From: an uncultured Collinsella sp.
GTDB lineage: Bacteria; Actinomycetota; Coriobacteriia; Coriobacteriales; Coriobacteriaceae
DNA: 13,646 nt
Direction: 5' to 3'
Assembly: GCA_900550595.1 (NCBI GenBank)
Contig: URTB01000021.1
Coordinates: forward strand, 1-13,646
Under the pieces are notes generated by a model that was given only the letters and a program-made list of their open reading frames with translations, ran no database searches and was not told where the DNA came from. Of this stretch, positions 6,150 through 13,646 are shown piece after piece; the stretch's first letter is position 1, and the number at the start of each line of letters is the position of its first letter. The position numbers and the translations under genes are program-made.

Positions 6150-6848
6150 CTAACGCTTATCCCTCCGGGATAAAAGCAGCGCGGCCATGAAAGCGATGAT
6201 TGCAAGCGTCAGCAACACCAAGAGCAATGCGAGCGTGCTGTCGCCGGTTGCCGCCAGGCCAAACAGACCGGGGCTCTTACTGCCAGCAGGTTGTACGGGA
6301 ATCTTCTCGCCATCGTCCTCGGCGGTGATTTCCCAGCGAATGGTCTTGCTTGCGTCGGCAAGCTCGTTGCCCACCGACGTCGGGACACTTAGTTGCAGAT
6401 TGAGCACCGTGCTGCCATCGCTCGTGAACGTGGCGACCTGCGTGGGATAGGCGAACACGCTGCCCGGCGTTCCCGTCTGGAGCCAACCGTCAGACGCATC
6501 GCCAGCCGACGCCGTTAAGGTAATGGGCGACAGCAGGTGTGCCGTCTCGTGATTGACAACGGCCCGCACAAACACGCGTACCTGGGACTTTACGCCCGTG
6601 GCACGAACCTCGATCTGCTGCTCGCGCGCATCGCCGGGCATTAGATCTTTAAAGGCGGGAAACAGATCGGGCTCCCCCGAGGAGCCCGTCGCCCCCGTTA
6701 CCGTCAGCTGGCGCGCATTTCCGTCATAGGCAATCGCGGGAGTATCGGCAAACGCACGGGCGGGAACAGCGAGCGCGACCACGCAGAAAATGGCCGCGAC
6801 CATGCAACGCAAGGAGCGCGCAACACCTTTGCGAATTGGGAATGCCAT
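6150..6848 (-). CDS. Small sortase-anchored surface protein with LAATG signal, last gene of the fibre/adhesin operon
   Basis: The 232-residue product has a Sec-type signal peptide (AARCMVAAIFCVVALAVPARA-like core, probable cleavage after AFA near residue 34). A beta-rich exported domain follows with the segment DLFPAFKDLMPGDAREQQIEV; in my recollection this 'F..MPGD' pattern recurs in wall proteins encoded beside TasA-like genes. The C-terminus carries LAATG at residues 198-202, a 27-residue hydrophobic helix and a SRRDKR tail, a complete cell-wall sorting signal of the LAxTG type. The start is well supported: GGAGGT lies 8 bases upstream and the ATG begins two bases after the TAA of the preceding gene. 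By position and anchoring it is a candidate base or tether for the fibre subunits encoded upstream. That role is inference; the enzyme that would attach it (probably a class E sortase) is not in the window. Confidence 0.82.
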   Translation of the reverse strand: MAFPIRKGVARSLRCMVAAIFCVVALAVPARAFADTPAIAYDGNARQLTVTGATGSSGEPDLFPAFKDLMPGDAREQQIEVRATGVKSQVRVFVRAVVNHETAHLLSPITLTASAGDASDGWLQTGTPGSVFAYPTQVATFTSDGSTVLNLQLSVPTSVGNELADASKTIRWEITAEDDGEKIPVQPAGSKSPGLFGLAATGDSTLALLLVLLTLAIIAFMAALLLSRRDKR

Positions 6849-6850
6849 AC

Positions 6851-7420
6851 TTACGCACCTCCATGCGGCGGCACCAGCACGCCATCATTGACCGTGCAAC
6901 CCCATGCCTCTTTAACTGCATCGTCGGGCGTAGACTGAATTGCCTGGGTCGAAATGTCGACGACTAGGTTTTTACCATCTGCCTTCTTTTCGGACACGCT
7001 CTTGATGAGCACGCCCGTCTTGTCGAGCGGCTTAACAGAAGACGTCCAGTAGTAGAACCCGTCGCTCGCAAGAACCCAAGACGAAGGTCTGTTAGTGGCG
7101 GAGGCATCGCCTTTATCGCCCCACTCAATGGTGTAGTCGGTGCCGGCAACCGGCTCATCCCACAGGCGCGCGCCATCCTTATCCTGCCAGTAGATATCCA
7201 CCGCGACACGCAGGTATGCCGGAGCCGAGCCCGTGTTTTTTACCGAGACATCCCTTTTCACGTTGTCCTTGCGCGTCTCGTCCACCGAAGGCGCCACCGA
7301 GCCAAAGCCAAACTCGTTGACCAGCACGCCCGTAACCGAAAGCCACGCAAAGGCGCCGACGACGCCGGCCAAAAGGAGGACGCCGACAAGGAGGGCAACG
7401 ATCCGCTTGCGCTTAGTCAT
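6851..7420 (-). CDS. TasA/camelysin-like SipW-class exported protein, second copy
   Basis: This is a 189-residue protein with a basic start (MTKRKR) and a hydrophobic segment (ALLVGVLLLAGVVGAFAWL). The pattern FAWLSVTG..VNEFGFGSV closely follows the SipW-dependent signal region of TasA/CalY-type proteins (aromatic residues at the cleavage site, then 'T-N-x-F-x-x-G-x-V'). Family landmarks further on are VKNTGSAPAYLRV, DGFYYWTSSVKPLDKT (about residue 112) and the late strand VDISTQAIQ with a following EAWG. TasA-family proteins are secreted matrix fibre subunits processed by the signal peptidase SipW; some camelysins were also reported as proteases. No zinc-protease HExxH motif is visible here. 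The start overlaps the stop of the adhesin gene by eight bases (ATGACTAA), with GGAGG 6 bases upstream, implying translational coupling to the adhesin. The sequence is quite different from the family member at the head of the operon. Confidence 0.83.
   Translation of the reverse strand: MTKRKRIVALLVGVLLLAGVVGAFAWLSVTGVLVNEFGFGSVAPSVDETRKDNVKRDVSVKNTGSAPAYLRVAVDIYWQDKDGARLWDEPVAGTDYTIEWGDKGDASATNRPSSWVLASDGFYYWTSSVKPLDKTGVLIKSVSEKKADGKNLVVDISTQAIQSTPDDAVKEAWGCTVNDGVLVPPHGGA
6857..6862 (-). promoter_or_regulatory. Ribosome binding site of the LAATG protein gene
   Basis: GGAGGT on the minus strand, 8 bases before the ATG at 6848, lies inside the last codons of the upstream gene. It fixes the start and indicates co-translation within one transcript. 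Confidence 0.75.
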
Positions 7421-10400
7421 CCTTGTCCTCCCTCCTCAGCGTGCCGTTTTCCCAAACATTCTTGGCACGCGAGCCGCCATCGACCCATTTGTCCTTCGCG
7501 CGCGTGTTGACGCACGTCACCACCGCATCGCCCGCGCTCGAAGCAGACGAAATCGTCAGCTCGGCAGATTTACCGGGCGCCTTGCCCGGCGTGCTCAGCT
7601 CGCCCTCGTAGCGCCATGCCCAATTCGTGTCTTCCTCGACGGTATAGATGCCCGCCGGAGCGGCGAACTGCACGCTGCCGACATACCAGGTCTCACCGTT
7701 TTCCGGCTGCTGCTTATCGACCTTCACCTCGACCACGCGCGTCTCGGGAGAGGCTCCCTCCGCCGTCTTCGTCACCTTAAAACGGAACGTCTGTCCCATG
7801 GCACTAGCATCGGTAGTCTTTTTAACGATCGTCAGCGCATGAGTCTGGTCAAAGTTGAACACGGCATTGCCGTCGCCTTGGCCGTCTTCACCCGTCTTTT
7901 TATACTCCAGACGGTTGGCCAGGTCGAACGAACCATTACCCGAACCCAGGCTGTAGAGCGAGACAAACTTGCCGTTCACAGGCTCTTCCGCCGCAGAAAC
8001 GCCCTCTGCACCAGGGCCGTAGCTTGCCTGCGTTACCGTAACAGTCAGTTGCGTCCCCATAAACGGCTCGGCAAAGCAGACCTTAAACGGCGCCTTGTCG
8101 GCACCGTCATCGACGGTGTTGGCGGCGGCGGGATCGAGCAGCCATTTAAGCTGCGCGGTCATAGTTACGGGGCTCGCGGGATCAGACGTATCGTTGGCAA
8201 CCACGCGATACGTCACGGGATACAGGTCCATGTCACCCTTGACTGGCTCACTCTTAAACTCATCCCAAGACTTCGCATTGCCATCCGCACCCACATATCG
8301 CCACTCCAAGAAGAGCTCACGCTTATCGCCATTGGCAGCAGCCTGTTCATCGAGCAGCACGACGATCTTGGAGTGGGCGTCCGGATCGTACGCCACGGAT
8401 TTTTGCTCCATCACAGGATTGCCGTCGTTGTCGTAGACAGGGTTGCCGCTCTCGTCCATTTTGGGAACATCGACCGTGTAGACAAAGCCAGGCTTACCGT
8501 CCTGCGCACGCTCGTCGCCCGAGTCGACCGTCGCCGTAAAGATGACCGCCCCGTCGACGCTGTGATAGCGCACCTTATACGGCGTGACCTTGTACACCGC
8601 GGTATACGTCGCGCCCTTAAAGGGTTCACTACCCTCGAGGGGATACTTATCGTCTTCGGTCATCAGAGTGTATTTACTATCGGATTCATAGTCACGCGAC
8701 CAGCCGACAAAGTCGTACTTGGTGCCATCCCTGCCGACAACCTCAGCTGTAGCTCTTACTTCCAGCGAAATTTGATCGCCAAAGTCGGTGCGCGAAAGAA
8801 AACGCACGGAATCGGGGTTATCCAGATTGGCATCGATATTCGATTGGACAATTACCGCGCTGGCACGGTAGACCGGGTACAGCTCCATGGGGGCGTTAAC
8901 CACAGTGTTTGTATTCACCATGGGGAGGCCGTCCGACCAAATGACATAACCGTTGCCGGATGCCGGTTTAGTTTCCGTCCAGCCTACGAAGGCATTGTAT
9001 GCGTTCGTTGCAGCATCGATGTCGCCAACGTTATACGTCGGCAGTGGCATGCCATCCTTAAGGCTGCCGAGCGTATTGCCCTCCTGCGCGAGCTTGCCAT
9101 CGATATCGGTGTCGTTCAGGTGATACACCACCGCAATGGGCGTGTAGTAGGCCACAAACGTATAGGGTTTACCCGGCTCCACGGTATAGGAATAGGTATT
9201 GCCGCCTTCGCCCGTCGGATCGAGCTTCTTTACCGTTCCGTCGGGAAGCTCGATCTCGAGCTTCTTAAGCTGATAGGCGCCACCAGTACCGTCGGCATAC
9301 ACCGTCGTCGTAATGTCGGGGCTCACCGTAGCCACCACGTCACCGTTCTGCTGAGGATCAAGTTTAGGCGTAATGTCGAATCGCGGAACATTGATGCCCG
9401 ACGTTCCATCAAAGCCCTTGCGGTGCAGGTTGGTGGTGTAGTTAACGTTATATTTTACGTATACGGGATAGGCATCCTGCCACTGGGTAACCTTGGACGC
9501 GTCGGTCGCCAAGTATGGCGTCGCCTTCTCCGGATCGCTCGTCACATAGGGGTCGTTGGCGACATCATAGATATATTTCCAGACGGCAGAATCCTTCTTG
9601 ACCTCGGCGGTCGAAATCCAGCCCAGGAACTTATAGCCCGGCACGGCCATGTCGGCATCGGTCGGGGAAGCTTCGAGGGTCAGGGGGCTCTCATACGATC
9701 CTTTCTCACCATCTTCTGGTTTTTCGGCCACTTTAACCGACTTATTAACATGCGGGTAGTAATACGTGAACGTCGGATCCGCCCCGTTCACCTTGGTCTG
9801 CAGCAAGTTACTCTCATAGCGCCGCGTGGCAGTCCTCACGACATCATCGCCCTTGTTGTAGAAATTAACGTCCGTGGTAATCATCGCGCGAACGTAGTAC
9901 TTCTTATCTGTACGCACTATGCTCTCGATGGGATTTTTCACATATGTCCAATATTCACCATCGCGCTCAAGCGTCCAGAAATTCAGGCGATAGCGATCAT
10001 TCACCAGTTTGGCCGTTACGTTCAGCGAAGCCGAAGTCCAAGTATCGCTTAGAGTTGCAGCGCCTGGAAAATCAGTATCGGCATAGAGGTTTTTTAGAGT
10101 ATCGGCTCCCGTATCGTTTTTAACGTTGTGCGAGTACGCGTTAAGGGGACTCACGACAAGGGTTTCCTTCGTGAAGCGCGTGCCACACGTTTTGTCATAC
10201 CTATCCTTTATACCGTGGTCAACATGCTCCGGACCCCAGTGGACGACGTTTTCACGCACGAAGGTACTACCGACGTTTTCCTCAAAGGGCGTTTGATAGC
10301 GATTCCAAACGGAACAAAGTAGCTTGCTGTCCGTAAACTCATGGTTGGTATAAGCCCGAACGTAATAATCCACTCGGTACTCAAAGCGGGCGATGTAGGT

Positions 10401-12908
10401 ATGCGGCGCGGTTAAATCGACATCTGCGGGGAGCGTATAGCTGGGATCGCGGCTTACGCGCACCTCGAGCGGAGCATCCTCGGTTCCCTTGTTTTCGTAC
10501 CAACCCAAGAAGCGATAGCCATCGGGCAGCTTGCCGCCATTGGACAGGGGCGTACCTTCCGTGTTGCACACCTGTACCGTGTAGACGCTGGTGCCGTCCT
10601 CGGTAGTCTGGACGTCGACATTGGTTTTGCCCACACCGTCGCGCAGAGTCTTATCGTCGGTTGTGTCCTGCTCATTGCCCTCGAACACCGTTATGATGTT
10701 CGACACGTAGTCGCTGTACACCGGGTAGAAGTCGGTAGGACGGACAACCGTGATCTCGCAACCCGCAGGATAAAAAGCTCCCTGATTTTTAAGCTCGGCT
10801 AACCGAGTCGAGGTGATGGCGGCATAGCCACCATTCATCCCCGCCTCGCTGCTAGGCTGCGTGGTCCAGCCGATAAATGTCGCGGTAGGCTTCAAGTTGC
10901 CGCGATCCGCGGGGGCAGCGGGCGTCAAACCCACGCCATAGCGGTACCAATCAGTTGACTTGCCGTGCGCAGCACCGGTTTTCCAATCAAGCGTCTCGCC
11001 CTTAACGTTATAGAACAGCACCTGTGCCTCGTACGAAGCGATAAACAGGTCATTGCCCTCAAAAGCCTTGGCCCCTTTCGCGTTATCGGCAGTATAGGTT
11101 GACGTTTCGTCGTGCAACTCGCTCTTCTGGACCTGCTTGCCAGCAGCCACAGCATCGGCATCGGTCTTGCCGTCAAACCAGCTGTTGTCTTGTCCAATTC
11201 GATTCACTTGCACATCGGGCTCGCGGAACCAGCCCATAAAACGGTAGCCGCCGTTCTCCCCGCTCAGCCCCTCAGGCTTTGCGGAGGTATCCTGCTTAAA
11301 CGTTACCGACGTATCGCCCTGGGCCAAGCCCTGGGCCGTTCCCGCCAGCACGGCACTCACGGCAAAGGTATACGGATCAGAGGTCGCCTGATCAATACCG
11401 AGTTTGGTTGCCTCGATGGTCGCGATGCCTGCACCGGGAAAATCAATCGTCGCCTTAACGCTCTGGCCATGCACGGGAATATTCAGTTTGTAGTCCATCG
11501 CCCACTCATTGGGGTGTGAGTCATTCAGATACGCATCGTTAGCAGTCGAGCGCATGGTGCCGGCACAGAAGTCGTAATCATGCTGCTCCCACAGCTCACG
11601 TGTGACGTAGCGTTCGTCGTCCCAGGGACCGAATCCGGCACCGGATACCGTGCCATCACCCGCAAGGGCGTAAATCTTCTTCTTGGCTGCCGTACCCTGA
11701 CTAAACCCGGATAGGCTGACACTGGGCTTGAAGTAGCAATCAGTGATAGTCGCATCACCCGCATTAGCGCGTGCAGCAATACCGCCCAGGTTCACGTCGT
11801 TTTGAATAATGGGGATCACGGCGATGGGGTTGTACTGGCGCGAGCTCAAATCGCCGGCGAAATGGCTGCGAGTGATTTCATTACCGCTCTTAGACAAGAT
11901 GCGGCCTGCAAGACCGCCCGTCCAAGCGCGCGTTACGGAGACAACGCCCACGTAAGAAGCAGCATAGCTATAGCATTTCGCCGTTGAAAAGCAGTCAATG
12001 ACTTTAGCGCCTTCTGCCATGCAGCCCACAAAACCCGAGGCGTACACGTTGTTGCCGCCCAGGGCGCCAATGGCCACATCGTATTTATTGGTAACGTCGG
12101 TCATGCCCTTCTCGGCAATCGAGCCATCCTCGTTGCGCGTAGGCGTCACGCGGCAATACTCGATGGTCGAGTTCTTAACGTAGCCGGCAAACGCCGCCAT
12201 ATACAGGCCCTCGCCACCGATTGCCTGTACGCCCGAAGTCGTGTTGTTAACGGCGCGGCCACCACGGACCTCGCAGTTGTAGAGGGTGCAACCATCGAGC
12301 TCGCCGGCAATCAGGCCCCCCTCAAAACCCGCATTGGTAATCACATTGAGCATGTTGTTGGCACACGTAACGTGCAGGGTGCTCTCCATAACCATAACGT
12401 TTTCGAAGTGGGTGTTGATCGCCCTGCCCACGATAATGCCGCCGCGGAAGTCAGCCCAAATGTTGGCATCCTTGACCAAGAAGTTCTTGATGGTGGCGCC
12501 ATCGGTCTCGGCAAAAAAGCCCGTGTCGCGCTCGGGATCCAAGACCTTATTCTCGTAGTTCAGGCCCTTCACGGTATGGTTTTGACCGTCAAAGACGCCC
12601 TTAAAGGGATGTTCTTTGTTGCCAAAGGAGAGGTGCTTGACCGTATCCGCAACAATGGCGTTCATATCATCATCGTTAAGAACGATATCGTTATCGAGAT
12701 AGACGCGCCACTGCGACGTGTCGCGCTGTCGCGACAGCGCGACACACGCCAGGAAGTCGTTCCTGTTTGTGATATGGAATTCGGTCTTGTCCTCGGGCAC
12801 ATCCTCGGCATACGCTGCCGCCGGCAGCGCTACAACGCAGCAAAGGGCGATTGCCACCACAGCGATCAGCCTGCCGAGCACGCCTCGGTTCATGTTCTTA
12901 ATCTCCAT
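7413..12908 (-). CDS. Giant secreted adhesin: beta-helix plus InlB-type repeats plus SpaA-like domain, no sorting signal
   Basis: The product is 1831 residues long. It has a signal peptide (LIAVVAIALCCVVALPAAAYA, cleavage near 34). Two starts compete: 12908, or residue 6 at 12893, which has GGAGAT at better spacing and gives a typical signal peptide. Residues 60-400 form a GLUG/pectate-lyase-like beta-helix (FKGVFDGQNHTVKGL; repeated GGLIAGEL, GFVGCMAEG, GGLAGRI, GGIAARA turns). Residues 480-1590 hold a chain of InlB/Listeria-Bacteroides-type beta-grasp repeats, marked by YRFMGW (555), FIGW (678), YRFLGW (798), YKFLGW (1092), FVGW (1306), YDFVGW (1398) and a weaker LFLEW (1533). A SpaA-like domain spans about 1690-1803 (GIYTVEED). 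The tail KWVDGGSRAKNVWENG replaces the usual LPxTG. Such repeat proteins are typically host- or mucus-facing adhesins; the ligand is unknown. It is flanked by two TasA-like genes, suggesting attachment through their fibre. A perfect 28-bp palindrome sits at codons 55-64. Confidence 0.9.
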   Translation of the reverse strand: MEIKNMNRGVLGRLIAVVAIALCCVVALPAAAYAEDVPEDKTEFHITNRNDFLACVALSRQRDTSQWRVYLDNDIVLNDDDMNAIVADTVKHLSFGNKEHPFKGVFDGQNHTVKGLNYENKVLDPERDTGFFAETDGATIKNFLVKDANIWADFRGGIIVGRAINTHFENVMVMESTLHVTCANNMLNVITNAGFEGGLIAGELDGCTLYNCEVRGGRAVNNTTSGVQAIGGEGLYMAAFAGYVKNSTIEYCRVTPTRNEDGSIAEKGMTDVTNKYDVAIGALGGNNVYASGFVGCMAEGAKVIDCFSTAKCYSYAASYVGVVSVTRAWTGGLAGRILSKSGNEITRSHFAGDLSSRQYNPIAVIPIIQNDVNLGGIAARANAGDATITDCYFKPSVSLSGFSQGTAAKKKIYALAGDGTVSGAGFGPWDDERYVTRELWEQHDYDFCAGTMRSTANDAYLNDSHPNEWAMDYKLNIPVHGQSVKATIDFPGAGIATIEATKLGIDQATSDPYTFAVSAVLAGTAQGLAQGDTSVTFKQDTSAKPEGLSGENGGYRFMGWFREPDVQVNRIGQDNSWFDGKTDADAVAAGKQVQKSELHDETSTYTADNAKGAKAFEGNDLFIASYEAQVLFYNVKGETLDWKTGAAHGKSTDWYRYGVGLTPAAPADRGNLKPTATFIGWTTQPSSEAGMNGGYAAITSTRLAELKNQGAFYPAGCEITVVRPTDFYPVYSDYVSNIITVFEGNEQDTTDDKTLRDGVGKTNVDVQTTEDGTSVYTVQVCNTEGTPLSNGGKLPDGYRFLGWYENKGTEDAPLEVRVSRDPSYTLPADVDLTAPHTYIARFEYRVDYYVRAYTNHEFTDSKLLCSVWNRYQTPFEENVGSTFVRENVVHWGPEHVDHGIKDRYDKTCGTRFTKETLVVSPLNAYSHNVKNDTGADTLKNLYADTDFPGAATLSDTWTSASLNVTAKLVNDRYRLNFWTLERDGEYWTYVKNPIESIVRTDKKYYVRAMITTDVNFYNKGDDVVRTATRRYESNLLQTKVNGADPTFTYYYPHVNKSVKVAEKPEDGEKGSYESPLTLEASPTDADMAVPGYKFLGWISTAEVKKDSAVWKYIYDVANDPYVTSDPEKATPYLATDASKVTQWQDAYPVYVKYNVNYTTNLHRKGFDGTSGINVPRFDITPKLDPQQNGDVVATVSPDITTTVYADGTGGAYQLKKLEIELPDGTVKKLDPTGEGGNTYSYTVEPGKPYTFVAYYTPIAVVYHLNDTDIDGKLAQEGNTLGSLKDGMPLPTYNVGDIDAATNAYNAFVGWTETKPASGNGYVIWSDGLPMVNTNTVVNAPMELYPVYRASAVIVQSNIDANLDNPDSVRFLSRTDFGDQISLEVRATAEVVGRDGTKYDFVGWSRDYESDSKYTLMTEDDKYPLEGSEPFKGATYTAVYKVTPYKVRYHSVDGAVIFTATVDSGDERAQDGKPGFVYTVDVPKMDESGNPVYDNDGNPVMEQKSVAYDPDAHSKIVVLLDEQAAANGDKRELFLEWRYVGADGNAKSWDEFKSEPVKGDMDLYPVTYRVVANDTSDPASPVTMTAQLKWLLDPAAANTVDDGADKAPFKVCFAEPFMGTQLTVTVTQASYGPGAEGVSAAEEPVNGKFVSLYSLGSGNGSFDLANRLEYKKTGEDGQGDGNAVFNFDQTHALTIVKKTTDASAMGQTFRFKVTKTAEGASPETRVVEVKVDKQQPENGETWYVGSVQFAAPAGIYTVEEDTNWAWRYEGELSTPGKAPGKSAELTISSASSAGDAVVTCVNTRAKDKWVDGGSRAKNVWENGTLRREDKDD
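7427..7431 (-). promoter_or_regulatory. Strong Shine-Dalgarno and stop/start overlap (ATGACTAA)
   Basis: GGAGG lies 6 bases before the ATG at 7420 and within the last codons of the adhesin gene, whose TAA occupies 7413-7415. Ribosomes finishing the 1831-codon frame are placed to restart on the small TasA-like gene. Confidence 0.75.
12718..12745. repeat. Perfect 28-bp palindrome inside the adhesin coding region
   Basis: GTGTCGCGCTGTCG (12718-12731) is followed immediately by its exact reverse complement, with no spacer. It encodes part of VALSRQRDT near the N-terminus of the mature adhesin. In RNA it would give a very stable hairpin about 165 bases after the start codon; in DNA it could extrude as a cruciform. 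No similar perfect palindrome of this length was seen elsewhere in the coding sequence. Confidence 0.92.
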
Positions 12909-12911
12909 GGG

Positions 12912-13559
12912 CTAGTTCGCCTCCGGCCAGCCCACGACGTCGAGTACGTCGAGGACGGTATCGTTTGCCTGCTGGTTTTTGGCCTGCACGGCCTGGACGT
13001 CGATATCGAGCCTGTATGAGCCGCCGCGCGCGGCATCGTGGTAGTCGCCCACAAATCGCAGCGAGTCCATGAGGCTCTCCGTCATGGCACCGGAATCGAG
13101 CACGCCCCCGCGTCCGGCCAATCCGCGGTAGTAGTACCACCCATCGCCGCCATCGATCCACGGGGACCCCTCGCCCGCGTCCACGTGAAAGGCGACGTTG
13201 CCCGAGGCGTCCGCACTCGAACCGTCGGGCGCCACCGACGTCATGCGCAGACGAGCGCGAACGTACTCAGGCTGCGCGCCGGCGTTCTCCACGCGCACAA
13301 TGCGGCTGATGTCAGAGCCCCCGGCCTTGGTATCGGGATAGTAGCCGCGCTCGTCGGCCTCAAACGGAATCTCCTCGCCCTGCTCGTTTAGGGTGTATTC
13401 GCAGACTCGTACCTTCACGCTGCCAAACGATAGGACGTTGTTCGCCGGAACCATATCAACGGTAAAAGCCAGCGTGCCACACAGGCACGCCAGGGCCAAC
13501 AGCGCCATCGCGGCAAGCGCCAAGGTGCGTTTCTGATTGTCGGAAAGATTGTTGAGCAT
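12912..13559 (-). CDS. TasA/camelysin-like SipW-class exported protein, first visible gene of the operon
   Basis: This is a 215-residue protein from the ATG at 13559 (MLNNLSDNQKR). Further upstream the frame runs into adapter sequence (the MYKRQ artefact), so longer versions are false; an in-frame TTG at 13571 is a weak alternative. No strong Shine-Dalgarno is seen. A basic head and hydrophobic segment (TLALAAMALLALACLCGTLAF) precede VPANNVLSFGSVKVRV, the SipW-type pattern in which fibre subunits are cut just after the membrane segment. Other family marks are VENAGAQPEYVRARLRM, DGWYYYRGLAGRG (about residue 130) and DIDVQAVQAKNQ near the end. The family is that of TasA/CalY matrix proteins. 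It ends three bases before the upstream candidate start of the adhesin, whose ribosome binding site GGAGG lies inside this gene's last codons, so the two are co-transcribed. The operon promoter, and probably a sipW-like peptidase gene, lie beyond the contig end. Confidence 0.82.
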   Translation of the reverse strand: MLNNLSDNQKRTLALAAMALLALACLCGTLAFTVDMVPANNVLSFGSVKVRVCEYTLNEQGEEIPFEADERGYYPDTKAGGSDISRIVRVENAGAQPEYVRARLRMTSVAPDGSSADASGNVAFHVDAGEGSPWIDGGDGWYYYRGLAGRGGVLDSGAMTESLMDSLRFVGDYHDAARGGSYRLDIDVQAVQAKNQQANDTVLDVLDVVGWPEAN

Positions 13560-13613
13560 TACGTTCGCCAATCGTCGATCAAAAGGGGACCGAGATCCCG
13601 GCCCGAAAATGGG

Positions 13614-13646
13614 CTGTCTCTTATACACATCTGACGCTGCCGACGA
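13614..13646. other. Illumina Nextera transposase adapter (non-genomic)
   Basis: The final 33 bases begin with CTGTCTCTTATACACATCT, the mosaic-end sequence, and continue with GACGCTGCCGACGA. Together they are the exact reverse complement of the Nextera read-1 adapter. They should be trimmed; genomic sequence ends at 13613. Confidence 0.98.

Noticed and set aside
7233-10052. A 939-codon open frame on the plus strand, opposite the adhesin gene
   Set aside because: It shares exact codon boundaries with the adhesin gene, so it stays open merely because TTA, CTA and TCA codons are rare in the GC-rich sense strand. Its translation is Arg/Ile/His-rich and shows no domains.
12672-12690. AACGATATCGTT palindrome in the adhesin gene
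   Set aside because: Twelve bases of AT/GC-balanced palindrome can easily arise by chance and lie in ordinary coding sequence.

Overview
The window reads as one assembled contig from a high-GC Gram-positive bacterium. Several traits point there: sortase-type surface proteins with LAxTG signals, SipW-type exported proteins, giant InlB-like adhesins and mostly G/C third codon positions. My best guess is a gut coriobacterium such as Collinsella; this is recognition from memory and not proven by any marker gene here. The last 33 bases (13614-13646) are not genomic: they match the Illumina Nextera transposase adapter exactly, so real sequence ends at 13613. No rRNA, tRNA, transposase, integrase or CRISPR array was seen.

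Layout. (1) Bases 3-728, plus strand: C-terminal part of a membrane-type LTA synthase/phosphoglycerol transferase (sulfatase fold), cut by the contig start. (2) Bases 729-1406: a long gene-free stretch holding a 131-bp foldback element, an extra hairpin, a six-unit 61-62 bp repeat array and a bidirectional terminator. (3) Bases 1407-5531, minus strand: one surface-protein gene (signal peptide, FG-GAP-like repeats, FN3, Ig-like domain, LANTG sorting signal) split by a single in-frame amber codon at 4728-4730. (4) Bases 5532-6149: a pair of 22-bp-spaced direct repeats, a second 62-bp repeat array colinear with the first, and a second foldback element in inverted orientation. (5) Bases 6150-13559, minus strand: a tight four-gene operon transcribed from the right edge. 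Its order is TasA/camelysin-like protein, 1831-aa secreted beta-helix/InlB-repeat adhesin, second TasA/camelysin-like protein, then a small wall-anchored protein with LAATG. Its promoter and probably its SipW-type signal peptidase lie off the contig.

How it may work (inference). The operon looks like a surface fibre system. Two SipW-class fibre-like subunits flank a giant adhesin that has no sorting signal of its own, and the last gene supplies a sortase-anchored base. The split FG-GAP protein next door is a second sortase substrate.

The least explained part is the non-coding DNA. Two arrays of alternately oriented 16-bp motifs have a constant 32-bp step and resemble BIME/REP arrays in design. 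Two foldback elements have a conserved core and compensatory changes in their stems, which suggests selection on base pairing. Together they bracket the split surface gene.
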